Shown: in pieces, positions 35,613 to 46,646 of the stretch
Position numbering within the stretch: position 1 is the first letter of the stretch
Layout of the letters: every line of letters starts with the position of its first letter
From: Leptidea sinapis
Taxonomy: Eukaryota; Arthropoda; Insecta; Lepidoptera; Pieridae
Reading direction: 5' to 3'
NCBI RefSeq assembly: GCF_905404315.1
Contig: NC_066288.1
Coordinates: 7,030,501-7,094,500 of the forward strand
Length of the DNA: 64,000 nucleotides
Notes under the pieces: generated by a model
The model's database searches: none
What the model saw: the letters and a program-made list of their open reading frames with translations, nothing else
What the model was told of the DNA's origin: nothing
Made by a program: the position numbers and the translations under genes

Positions 35613-36093
35613 TTAATGAATTAAAAATAAACACATATTTTATTAAGTACAGTGGATTCATCAAACCACACATTATGTAAAAAAGTTAGGTACTATGCGA
35701 GTACCATTATGCTTACAATTATTAAGATATAATACCTACATAACTTTTTTTTTTAATTTTAGCGACATAAAGCGGAATTCTAGATGACCGGATTTAAACA
35801 TTACCACCGCTTCGGAAAAATATCTCATTACTTGAAGATAGAAGATGCGGCGCAAGAAAAGAAAATCAATTTGAATTTGTAATATATATATTTGAGTGAG
35901 TAATAGATACTAGAATTGTCCTAACAAAAAATGCAATTTAGTAGAAATAATTGCTTTTGAGTTTGCGATTCCATGAATACCTAAATAAATAAGATAATTT
36001 TAAGCATTTTAAAATTTCGTTTATACTACCTACTCGTAATTTTGTTAAGTTATGGTAGGTAAAAAGGTAGGTATTTTTTAAGGTTTTCATACC

Positions 36094-36202
36094 TCATAAA
36101 AGGCATAAAATACTAATATACTAGATACTAGTACCGCTTCAGAAACAAATGGCACTCTGACAGAGAAGAAACGGCGCAAGAAAGTCACCCAGCATTCTTT
36201 CA
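36094..36202 (-). mobile_element. family B LINE 3' UTR fragment
   Basis: Reverse fragment with ACTAGTACCGCTTCAGAAAC and GGCGCAAGAAAGTCACCCAG. A still smaller piece lies at about 35815-35860. Confidence 0.65.
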
Positions 36203-36404
36203 TCTTAGTCTTTCATCAGTCAAGTGTTCAAATATTTTGTGGATAGTGGAATGATAAAATTGATTCGAATAGTACTGCAAATAAAAATTTACGCAACATA
36301 AAATAATATAAACGATAATTCATAAGTAAAACTTCTTCTACCGTATTTATCACGGGAAGTGTTCCGAAGAGCTGTTTAATCTGATTCCTGCCGCCGAATT
36401 CCAC

Positions 36405-36704
36405 CTTCCACAAGTTAGGATATCATCCCCACCATCTGGATGTGTGGCGGTCCTCCACAGTGCGGTTTTCAAGGAGCTTTCTTCCTCGTACTACAAAGCT
36501 GTGGAATGAGCTTCCTTGTGCGGTGTTTCCGAGACGATACGACGTGGGAACCTTCAATAATGCGCGTACACCTCCCATAAAGGCCGGCAACGCTCTTGTG
36601 ATTCCTCTGGTGTTGCAAGAGAATGTGGGCGGCGGTGATTACATAACACCAGGTGACCCGTCCGCTCGTCTGTCCTCCTATTCTATAAAAAAAAAAACAC
36701 CTGG
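36405..36704 (+). mobile_element. family A LINE 3' end
   Basis: Well-kept copy with WNELPCAVFPRRYDVGTF and an A-tail at 36687-36699. Confidence 0.65.
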
Positions 36705-37468
36705 GATTGGTAAGATTGAACGTTTAGTTACTTACCTAATTATCATTTTCATAGTCAACTAAATACATTTTCCAGTTGGAACAAACCGTATTCTTTTCAG
36801 TCCATTAGTAATGAAATCACAACAATAGCTTCATTCAAAGTAGGGCTGATATAATTTGCTTGGAATCCGACAATTTTTACATCACAAGCAGTGAACATAA
36901 ACTGTCAGTCTGTATCGAGCTATAGTGACTTGCGTTTGTTTATAAAAATAGCTATAAATATTTTAAAATGAAAAGCCACCATAGATTGCAGGTAATTGAT
37001 TTTTTATTGTTATCAAATCTGGATATTTAAATAATCTAATGATTTAAGTATAATGTTATTCTTAATGAAAATTAAAAAAATTAAAAATTATCATATAAAT
37101 TCATACAATAAATATTGATATAAATCTTTTAGGTTTTATATTATGTATATAGATTCATATAATCCCAAGGTTTATTCATATTTTATTTATTATTATATAA
37201 ATTAAATTTTCAGCACGATTTATATATTATTATATATAATAGATTGTTATATATCATGGATGTATATAAATGTATATCTTTAGTGAGTAGGTCTTTCTCG
37301 TATGTTTTATACAAATATTTCGTTTTCAGCTAAATTTATTTGAAAGTAAATTATGGATATTTAACTAAATATAAATCCCTACTGTGCAAACACTCACTCA
37401 TTAAAAAAAACTTATTGCAGTCCGGACTGTATCGGCTGTAGTTAAAATAAAATTAATCGAGTCAAGTC

Positions 37469-37707
37469 GATATGTGTGGCGGTCCTCCACATTGCGGTTT
37501 TCAAGGAGCTTTCTCCCTCGTACTCCAAAGCTGTGGAATGAGCTTCCTTGTGCGGTGTTTCCGGGGCGATACGACATGGGTACCTTCAAAAAAAGCGCGT
37601 ACACCTTCCTTATAGGCCGGCAACGCTCGAGAATGTGGGCGGCGGTGATCACTTAACACCAGGTGACCCGTACGCTCGTATATCCTCCTATTCCATAAAA
37701 AAAAAGT
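37469..37707 (+). mobile_element. family A LINE 3' end
   Basis: Well-kept copy with a deletion in the middle of the UTR near 37628. Ends TATTCCATAAAAAAAAA. Confidence 0.65.
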
Positions 37708-37974
37708 TGTTTCTCTATTTTTTGTTTAGCTACATGATTATATTATAAGATCTAGATTAACTTCCTTTATATACATGGCATCCCACGATATGCCACATGG
37801 AAGGGAACTACCTTAAATATTGTGAATTGAAGGATTAAAATCTTCTTTCAATTCATTTATAATAAATTATAAAAAACTATAAAAAAAAAAACAATTTAAG
37901 CCACATCTAAACAAACATAACGAGTATGTTTAAAAAGAGTAATAAATGTAGAGAAAGCGCATGAGGTTTGTAAG

Positions 37975-38055
37975 GATAGAAGAAGTGGCTTTCTATTGTC
38001 TCTGCCTACCCCGACGGGAACAAGGCGTGAGTATGTATGTGTGTGTGTGTGTATG
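37975..38055 (+). repeat. retroelement tail with (GT)n microsatellite
   Basis: GTGGCTTTCTATTGTCTCTG, CCTACCCCGACGGGAACAAG, then (TG)n at 38034-38052. A known style of lepidopteran retroelement end. Confidence 0.45.
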
Positions 38056-38161
38056 TTAAACTGCATTCATAGATTTTGAAATAATTCCCTGATTGAACCA
38101 GGAGTCGAACATAATAATGTTAGTTGTATATCCATACGGCAATGCCAGCTTTATATTTTTA

Positions 38162-38425
38162 ACCGACTTCAAAAAAGGAGGAGGTTGTCAATTGATCGGT
38201 ATTTTTTTATGTTTGTTACCTCAGAACTTTTTACTGGGTGAACCGATTTTGATAATTTTTTTTTAATTTATTTGAAAGCTGATGCTTCCCCTGTGGTCCC
38301 ATTGTACAATTTGGTCTGACAATGCATAAAAGTCTTAAATTTTCTATAACTATGTGCGCGACAAATGGACGAATAACTCAATATCGCCCCAATTGATTTC
38401 GATAATTCTTTTTTTATTTTAAAAG
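38162..38425 (+). repeat. AACCGACTTCAAAAAGGAGG-type repeat
   Basis: Starts AACCGACTTCAAAAAAGGAG and contains GGTGAACCGATTTTGATAAT, a widespread lepidopteran repeat start. Runs into the family B LINE. Degraded termini of the same kind at 62285-62305 and 62545-62597. Confidence 0.5.
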
Positions 38426-40021
38426 GCTATATAAAAAGGCATAGAAGGCATTTATTTTCTCAAAATTGATTCCTTTAGAATTCATTTTGATGTCATTTCT
38501 AATATACTAGATACTACTACCGCTTCGGAAACAAATGGCCCTCTGACAGAGAAGAAGCGGCACAAGAAAATCTCCCAGATTTCTATTTTTTGCGCTCTTT
38601 TCAATAAAAATATACAATATTGTACAGTCATTTCTATCGCTTTAAAATAATCACAATCTAGTCCCAGGCTGTCCGATCATTTAGCTATTCAGCTGTGGAG
38701 TAATAGGATTTACGACAGAGCCATTTAAAAAAAAATTAAATTTATTTATAGATAATGCCTGAACAGTGGCTGGGACTTTATTATAAAAGTGTATACATTT
38801 ACCCTTAAAGCTATTATGTATCTTATGAAGCCCACCAGAATTAGTTACAAGCAATCCCTTATTTCTAGTGTTATAATAATGAAAATTACTATTAAGAGCA
38901 AAAAGGTGACAATTTTTGTAAACGTATATTAAATTTTCATAAATGTACTGACAATGAACAGTCATAATATTTATTTCTTTAAATTTTTCTTTGAGAGACT
39001 GTCTATAACCAAGCTGATATATAGCAAAAAGAGCTCTCTTTTGCAGAGCAAACACTGTATGCACTGTATCAGCAGCATGACCCCATAGTGAAATACCGTA
39101 CGTCATGATGCTGTGAAAATAACTGAAGTACACTAATCTAGCGGTCCTACTTTCGTGTTCTCTCTAATCTTTGTAACGGCATATGCCGCAGAGCTGAGTC
39201 TATCTGCTAGATGGGCAATATGTGGACCCCACTGAAGCTTTTTATCTAACGTAATACCCAAGAAGACCATAGTGTCCACAAGTTCCAATATCTGGTCATT
39301 TAAGTAAGTAAGTAATTAAATATATCTTTATTTGGAACAAACACTACAAATACTCGTGAATATTTACAAAATATAATAACAAATAATATGAAAAAACTTA
39401 TCTAAAAAATTACTATAATATGCCTAATCTAATTAAAAACTAACATGCAATCAAAATCTAAAGTAAGGCTTATTCTATATCAACATAATAAGGTGGTGTT
39501 TGCAGTGTTATGTCCCAAAAAGGTTTGCTACTCAGCATATTAGTTGGGTATCACCCAACACTGATTTTCAGTAGCTACCTTCAATAAGGCGGCCGTCGCG
39601 ATTACAGCCACAAGTGCTTCCATTATTAAATACAATAATTAAGTAATTAATAATAAATAAATAAATGATAGTACTCAAAACATACGGTAAAAAATAATAT
39701 TATAGTAGACATTTATAAGTACGTTGGTTTGTACCTCCGCTGTGTTTGGTGTAATGAACCGTAAATACTTTGTTTTTTTACTGTTTAAGTGCAGATTATT
39801 CGTCTCAAACCAACGCACTATCTTTGAGAGTGCATTGTTTACCTCGTCATCAATATCTGCACGTCGCTTCACTTTAAAAATAAGTGAAGTATCATCAGCA
39901 CACAATACAATCTCATGGCTATCATCTCCCACAAACGGTAGATCGTTAATATATATAAGAAACAAGAAAGGACCGAGAATAGAACCCTGTGGAACACCTA
40001 TTCCCACTACTATTTTTGTTC
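38425..40021 (-). mobile_element. family B LINE fragment, split by a short retroelement
   Basis: The longest reverse copy: from VPQGSILGP with catalytic CADD, through LINE C-terminus and 3' UTR. It is interrupted at 39303-39709 by the family C element and carries frameshifts. Left of the insert it encodes the KLHWGPHIAHLADRLSSA region missing from the 3408 copy. Confidence 0.75.
39303..39709 (-). repeat. family C short retroelement (SINE-like), copy 1
   Basis: 407 bases inserted in a family B LINE, with 6-base target duplication CATTTA (39297-39302, 39710-39715). The empty site is seen in the LINE copy near 3690-3700. On the minus strand it starts TCTACTATAATATTATTTTT and ends in AATAAAGATATA plus (ACTT)n. 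It has no tRNA-type A/B boxes. It holds a 27-codon ORF conserved in copy 2. Confidence 0.7.
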
Positions 40022-40129
40022 ATTAATTAACAAAAATGCATTTGTAGCTGTTGAAACAAAAGTTTTTCAAAAATTTTACTAAGAATATAAATATACTTCA
40101 CAGGTTAATTTACGAATAACTCAATATCG

Positions 40130-40420
40130 CGCCAACGGATTTCAATCATTCTTCTTTTATTGGATATACTTCAAAGGTAGTTTGGTGAGACTTTGGTTAG
40201 GTTCTTCTTGTCATGGAATCCATGAAAAAGTAACCGTAATCTTCAATTCTTAGGAGCAAATTAACGGTATTAGGCCGAACCTTTTATATTCTATCCGGAT
40301 ATTTGAGTCACCTACAGTAACGTTATCATGGTCAAGTAATGATCAATGGAACTCCTTAACGACTTACAATAAGAGTGCGATTAGTGACAGAATGTCTAAC
40401 TGTCTGTTATCAAATTGCAA
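40130..40420 (-). repeat. family O repeat, copy 3 (inverted)
   Basis: Reverse copy: AATTCTTAGGAGCAAATTAA, ATATCCGGAT-type block and GACTTACAATAAGAGTGCGA. Confidence 0.5.
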
Positions 40421-40911
40421 TACGCTTTTCATTTCTGCATTGCAAAGTTTAGTAAATATACACATATTTAGACAAATTATTAGTTAGTGTAGGTACTTCA
40501 ATCTCACTAAAACAAAAAAAAATAAAAAATAAACACTACACAATCAACACAAAAAAACACTATGCAATCTAATTCTAGTTACAATTGTTATTTTTGGAGT
40601 AGGTTAGCCAAGGTAGGTGAGCCGTGGAAGGCCTTATATATTATTAAAAAAATTGTTCAAATTTATATAACAGCAAATTATTATTGTGAGATTGAGAGTC
40701 TGAAACTATAAAACAAACAAAGATCTGTTCTTTAGAATCGGGAATCAGATCGGGTATCGAAGTGTGGACCATCACTCGACTTAACCCCACTACATTCTTT
40801 TTTGGGGTTGCGTTAGATGAAGTGTGCAAAACTAGCTACGACACCATTATAAACCAAAGAGCAACCATAAAGGCAATTTTAAAGGCGCTGCCCCACAATC
40901 ACATACATTGT

Positions 40912-41211
40912 CCAAAGAGGATGTAAATACTACGTAATACGAGGCGGGACTGCTTAAGTAAAAATTGAAATTAAGTTTTGTATGAAACGTGCAGTGATTT
41001 GACATAAGTTTGAAATAGTAATAATTACAGTATGGCGGTTGGTAGCGAATAATCCGGCTAAGTTTGAAAGCGAACAGTTGCTTAAAACGTAGTGGATTTC
41101 GGCAATCTCCGTTTTTTAAAAGACTATATCCGTCATCTGTCAATCTATCAATGACAGCACGTTTTGTACAATCGCGTGAATCGTGAATTTTTTCTTAGAA
41201 AGTTTCGCTAG
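40912..41211 (-). repeat. family N repeat, copy 2 (inverted)
   Basis: Reverse of the 27059 copy, about 80% alike by eye. A small end fragment is also at 54050-54078. Confidence 0.55.
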
Positions 41212-41500
41212 GCTGACACTGCAATGCATTTTATTCATTCTAGATATCAAGTGTTATAGTAACACTTACTGCTTTACCTACTCAATCTTTATCTAAATAG
41301 AAATAATGTACAGTTTATGTATTACTTTTCAAAACTTTCAGGTTCGATTCTCAAACTTAATAGTAGTTTTTTTTAAATCTATGAATGCATTTTTTTCATC
41401 AGTTCCTAGGAACCGATCGAACGAGATCATCGTCTTATGCCTACATAAGGCATTCTGTATAGCGAGTTTACCTTCAGCACACTAAATAATCTTATATCAT

Positions 41501-41701
41501 TTATACGTCTCGATAGACTATGGCAGCTTTGAAAACGTCGAAAAAAATTGAGGTTGACAGTTTAACCTCCATTTTGAGCAAACACGTGACGCACATATTA
41601 TCGCGAGTGAAAGACGTAGTTTGTCACGCGCACTTATCTAATACACCTGGACTGTTTTCATTGGTATTCTAACAGCAAGAGGCTCTATCTAGATGTATAA
41701 A
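41501..41701 (+). mobile_element. MITE family M, copy 1
   Basis: About 200 bases with inverted tips TTATACRTCTMGATAGA; interior AACGTCGAAAAAAATTGAGG and CGCGAGTGAAAGACGTAGTT. Confidence 0.6.
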
Positions 41702-42189
41702 ATTACCTAAGTTTATAATAATAATTCTTTTGAATAATGTGTGTATAAAAGTTAAGAAAAATTACAATACGAATGATCACATTAGCCAAAAAGAGCACGC
41801 AAATTAGATCAGTTCTGCCTCATTATAAAATAAATAAAATTTTACCTCGTACATATTTCACTGTCACATCACTTATTATTAATATCTACACAAACTATAC
41901 AATAGATATTCAAAAACATAAATGGCCTTACAAATAAACTCTATATAAATTTATTGCTGAAGATAAACCAAGAATATGCTAAATGTTGACGATATCGCTA
42001 ACAACATTGTCATTACAATGATAATTCTAGATTTCCGAATGTCAAGCTGCCTTGCAAATAAACGTGGGAAACGTTAAATGTCTGAATAAATCAATCATAA
42101 GCAAATTGTCTATTTCTAAACATTTTGATTATTCTTGGTTTGTTCTCAGGTATAACTTTATACCAAGTTTATTTGTAAGGCCGAATATT

Positions 42190-43250
42190 TTTAAAAATAT
42201 ACAAGTTTGTAAATGGCAGATACAGCATAGAAATTGTTATTATTTAGCCATTCCCATAGTTTTGTCTTAATAACCCTAATAATGTTTAGAATCGGGAAGT
42301 TTATTAAATATTTGAATACACATGTCACTACAAATTTTTGGTATACAAAGTGGTCCAGTGCTTTTGTTATAAACAAGTCTATTTGGATGTCGTTGGTCGA
42401 GGCCATACATTTCCTTGGCATTTGTGAACACGAAGAGATAGGCACCTCACAGCTAACTATTTGAGTTTAATAAACAGCGGTTTGTACGATTCGCACGTAC
42501 CTACACATATCGCACGGGTAGGTTTTTTGCGCAATAAATACTTTTTGGATGTTAAGCCGTTACTACCCCAAATTATATAAATTATATATACTTAACTCTG
42601 TAATTTTTCGTAGGCACCTCAAGGCATAAACAAATTTATTAACTTTACCACAGACCTTATTTATGTGTGATGTCCATTTCTGTCTGATGCTCATGTCAGT
42701 GTCTAAAATAATACCTAAAAATAAATTTTTCTAATTATTACGTAGAGGATTTAAAAATGTCATAATATAGTTCGCTTTAGTGAGACTTATTTTAATACTA
42801 TACACCAAGCCATTTTATCATTTTGTCCATATCATCAATAATGTCACTGTCAAATTAATAATGTCAAAGCTTTTAATGTCAAATTCAAAAACTATCGAAA
42901 TATTGTCCGCGTATAGGATTACTTTATTATTTGTAACGTCTTGTCATTGATATAAACCAAAAATAAAATAGGCCCCAGGACACTTCCTTGAGGAACACCA
43001 CACTGGTTTAATGAATAATATTCAGATTTGTAAGTTTCTTTCTCATTAATTTTATTATACCGAGTAATATTAACACATTGTTTCCCATTTTTTTTATTCG
43101 ATTGGAACCAATCTAACACAAGCTCCCGTATTCCAATAATTCATGGGACATTCGATCAAAAGCTTTTAACATGTCAAAGTCCAATACAGTAGTCAATTTT
43201 TTAACGAATTGAGTTTGATAAAGATTAAATTGCATCATTAGTATATCTAT
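42190..43250 (-). mobile_element. Jockey-group LINE remnant with mutated catalytic site
   Basis: Minus strand reads DMLKAFDRMSHELL, CGVPQGSVLGPILFLVYIND, then YADN (42902-42913) where the active motif is YADD, and HINKVCGKVNKFVYALRCLR. Multiple stops. Confidence 0.65.
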
Positions 43251-43300
43251 TTTTCTGAAAGGCAAATTGTTCATCTTTAATTATATGAAACTTTTGATCA

Positions 43301-43446
43301 TTTATACTTTTAGGTAAACTGAGACAGCTGTGATAATGTCGAAAAAAATTGAGTTTAGTGCTCTATTTTGAGCAATTCACGCACATAAACACAAAGTATC
43401 ATACAAATCGCGAGTGTAAGACGTGGCTTGTCACGCATACTTAACT
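43301..43446 (+). mobile_element. MITE family M, copy 2 (truncated)
   Basis: Shares ATGTCGAAAAAAATTGAGTT and GTGTAAGACGTGGCTTGTCA. Its right part is replaced by the RTE tail at 43447. Confidence 0.55.
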
Positions 43447-43695
43447 AATGAACGCGAAACTGAAGTGGCAGTGGGTAGGGCACATAGCTCGAGGGACAGA
43501 TGGCTGTTGGGGCAGAAAAGTCCTCGAATGGCGACCACGTACTGGAAGACGCAGTGTTGGTAGAACCCCACAACATAGATCGACGATCTGGTCAAGATCG
43601 CCGGAGTAGGTTGGACGAGGGCAACGCAGGACCTATCGTCATGGTGATCTTTGGGGGATGCCTTTGTCCAGCAGTGGACGTCTTCCGGCTGAAAT
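43447..43695 (+). mobile_element. RTE LINE 3' end fragment (family D)
   Basis: It carries the KLKWQWVGHIAR..DGCWG.KVLEWRP stretch and the CTTTGTCCAGCAGTGGACGT end, without a clear TGA tail. Confidence 0.7.
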
Positions 43696-43798
43696 GGAAT
43701 GGTACGTGGGGATTACTAAATGGAGTGCAGTATAGTCAAATTTGAGATTTGGATTTTTTTTTATTTTGATTTGAGACCCATAATTATTTTTATTTCCA

Positions 43799-44078
43799 AC
43801 TAGTTGACCCGACAGACGTTGTTCTGTATATAATAAATAAAATAATGTTTTTTATGAATTTGTCAATAATATATCATAACATTAAGAATTATTTCGTAAA
43901 ATATGCACCCTATTGTTGTAATGAAATTGTTTTACAGCAGAACTGTCAAACCATTCATCAATAAATTCTCTGATAGAAAATATGTTCATACAAAACAAAT
44001 ATTGGAAATAAAAATAATTGAATAAATGTGTGTATGATGATGAATGTACAGAACAACGCCTGTCGGGTCAGCTTATCA
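43799..44078. mobile_element. Helitron-type ends in inverted pair
   Basis: Both borders carry the same motif facing outward: TTGACCCGACAGACGTTGTT at left and its reverse (AACAACGCCTGTCGGGTCAG) at right. This motif is normally the 3' end of lepidopteran Helitrons. No coding sequence. Confidence 0.5.
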
Positions 44079-44370
44079 TATAAAAAAAACAAAAAGGTCT
44101 TTTAAATAATATCTTCTATATAAATATAATTAACATGCTTTGACCTTTAGTAAATCAATACATTAAGATCTAAATAAAAATATATAAAGTGTTAATGATA
44201 ATGCGTGTCTTATCAGTTTAACAATAATTTATTGCTATGATTATTTTATGACAATTTCCTTAACCTTATTTAGCAACTATAAATAGTAAATTAATGTATA
44301 AATTAACAATATTGGTACTTAGTGTCTAGCAACCTAATCAAAAGTGTAAGCTGTAAATAACAAATCCAAA

Positions 44371-44403
44371 ATGGTGGCTTGTACTTCTAATAACAGCAGT
44401 ACA
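44371..44403 (+). CDS. candidate first coding exon of the transporter
   Basis: A start codon in good context (CAAAATGG) opens MVACTSNNSST followed by GTTAGT, a phase-0 donor that fits the phase-0 acceptor at 46511. A short polar N-terminal tail is normal for these transporters. Evidence is only phase, context and position. Confidence 0.28.
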
Positions 44404-44749
44404 GTTAGTAAAAAAAGTATTAAGTTCTAGCTTTCGCCTTCATGTTCCGTTCTTCGATTGACCTAAATAATTAGTGGCATTAATTTAGTACCTACGGTGA
44501 TATTATTTGTGTGTGTATGTAGCTATAACGTATCTATATATCTATGTATATAAGTACATATACCCACCTACAACGTGTTTCGACTACCAATTGCAAAATA
44601 TATGCGAGGGTTCTTAAAAAACACTCTATATACGATGTTGATGCACACTTAGGTTTGCCAATTTTAATCAGAAAAAATAGATATTTGATTTCAGAGGAGG
44701 TAACTAAAGAGATAATCTTTTATTTTAATAATTTTAAATCCTTACTAAT

Positions 44750-45372
44750 AATAATAATATTATAAATGAGAATGTAAGTTTGTTTGTTACGCTTTCACGC
44801 CTAAACCACTTAAAAGATTTTGATGAAATTAAGTACAGAGATAGACTAGAACTTGGAAAAGGACATACATTACCTTTTATCGCGAATAAGTGGTTTGGAA
44901 GGTGGAAATAGGGGATGGATGTTCGTATGGAAGTTCCTCATTATCAAAGGTGGCACTATGAAATTTGTATTTAGGCAATTGATTAGAAATAACTATATAA
45001 ATTGTTCTAGCATTTTTGAAATTTCGACCTGTGTTGGTTTGAAATAGGGGATAGCTAGGAATTCCATTTTGATTATATTTGGTACAAAAATAGAACGCTT
45101 AAAAGTTTCAAGAATATTTTAAGTAAAATATGTATTTACCATAGGATACTATATTATATGTCGTGTTTAGGCATATCAAATATGCAAAATGTTTTAGCAA
45201 AGGATGGAAAAACAAAATAAAGTAGTTTATAAAAGTGTATAAAAATAAGCAAATTTATAGTTAGCCGCAGTAGTTTGTATATTGTGTATTATTATCAAAG
45301 TATTTAAAAAAATAAAAAAAGCTGCTCAAAGTAAGTATTCCACGCGGATAAAATTCACGGGTAAAAGCAAGT
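44750..45372 (+). mobile_element. Helitron-like non-autonomous element
   Basis: Starts AATATTATAAATGAGAATGT, contains CACGCCTAAACCACTTAAAA and ends CACGCGGATAAAATTCACGG...GCAAGT, a degraded form of the CGCGGGCAAAAGCTAGT end. Confidence 0.55.
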
Positions 45373-45434
45373 ATAATATAATTATTTAAAAAAATGTGCT
45401 TGCATAGTATTAAAATTACTGGCACTAGTATAGT

Positions 45435-45795
45435 CACTGATCTCTACTGTATACGACTGGACTGGTGGCTGTCAAAGTGCTTTTGTGCTTGTTTGATATT
45501 AGCCATTTTGGCGCTGTTGGTCATGTAGCGAGAGTCTGCGGTACTAAAACTAGTGATGAAACCTCAGCAAACATCGATAGATGGTGGGAAAGTATTAACA
45601 AAAGAAAATGTGTACTCTATTACGTTAATTCTTGAAGAATAAATAACACGTAAAACGAACGAATTTCGCGGCTATTTCATTTTAAGTCAAAATTAGTTCT
45701 CTGGACGCTCTCGAGTGGCGCTTCAAGTAGGCGCAATTAATTTGCTGTCAAACATTTAGAACAGCCTGTCCAATTGTATTTATACAGGTCAGTGA
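45435..45795 (+). mobile_element. MITE family L, copy 1
   Basis: Inverted tips TCACTGAYCT..CTGTATA; interior GGCTGTCAAAGTGCTTTTGT and CGCTGTTGGTCATGTAGCGA. Non-coding. In intron 1 of the transporter if the candidate first exon is right. Confidence 0.6.
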
Positions 45796-45948
45796 GTATT
45801 GTAAACATTGCTTAAAAAGAGTATTTTAGCATACTATATTAGTGTTATAGATTATAGAGCACACCTACATGATATAGAGTACAATACTCTATTTTAAAGT
45901 TCGGTTGCGCCTAATTACACCACAGTTTGTATGTATGAGTATACACCT

Positions 45949-46086
45949 ACCCGTATTTCATAATAGTCTGTTAACTTAAAGCATTGCTAATTCGCACTCT
46001 GTCTTCTTTTATTGACCTAAGTCAGAATGAGAAAAAACACTCCTTAGTGGCTGTTTAAAGTGAGCGGACCATTATGAATAAGGGGG
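45949..46086 (-). mobile_element. MITE family I, copy 2 (inverted)
   Basis: Same element in opposite orientation (GCATTGCTAATTCGCACTCT, GGACCATTATGAATAAGGGG). The left terminus is degraded. Confidence 0.7.
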
Positions 46087-46510
46087 CTAGTATTTAATGC
46101 TTAAAATGATTTCATTTTAGTAATTTTCAATACCAAGATCTTTGATAATAATAAAATATTAAAAATTATTAAATTAATATAAAACTTGTTGATAATTATT
46201 CATCTTAATAATCGAAATTGAAGATTGTAATTGAAGTTTTTTTTGTTTTGTCTAAGTATATCATAGGTAATATAATATCACTGTTGGCCAATATTTTATA
46301 TTACTTATATTATCTAGCTAACAAGTGAAATTTATCTTGTGACAGCAGGGCGGCGATCCTCTTAACTGCTCCTTAAAATAAATACTGCTAGTAATATTGT
46401 AATAGATTCGATATAATATGCAATGATTTCACTATTTGATATGTTGTTTATTTTATTTTTAATTTAATTATTGTTTAATTACCTTAAAATTTAAAATTCT
46501 ATTCTTACAG

Positions 46511-46646
46511 ATTATTATCCAGGCCGGATTAATGTTATGCAGTATATCCGATGGATTCATATTTGGCCAAATGTCTGGAATGATAGATGCGCTAAAGGGT
46601 AGCGACCATAGCATCATGATGACTGCAGAAGATATTTCGTTAATGG
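46511..46646 (+). CDS. sugar transporter exon (TM1)
   Basis: 45 codons plus one base. Acceptor TTCTTACAG, donor ATGG|GTGCGT. It ends TAEDISLM, which continues without a break into AALVNIACVGG of the next exon, a standard join for this family. It was missed by ORF calling because it lacks a start codon. A shadow frame lies on the minus strand. Confidence 0.85.

Larger units (their letters stand above)
35613..37468. other. gene-poor stretch
   Basis: Besides the listed family A and B fragments, AT-rich sequence without coding signal; 36960-37390 is especially AT-rich. Confidence 0.4.
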
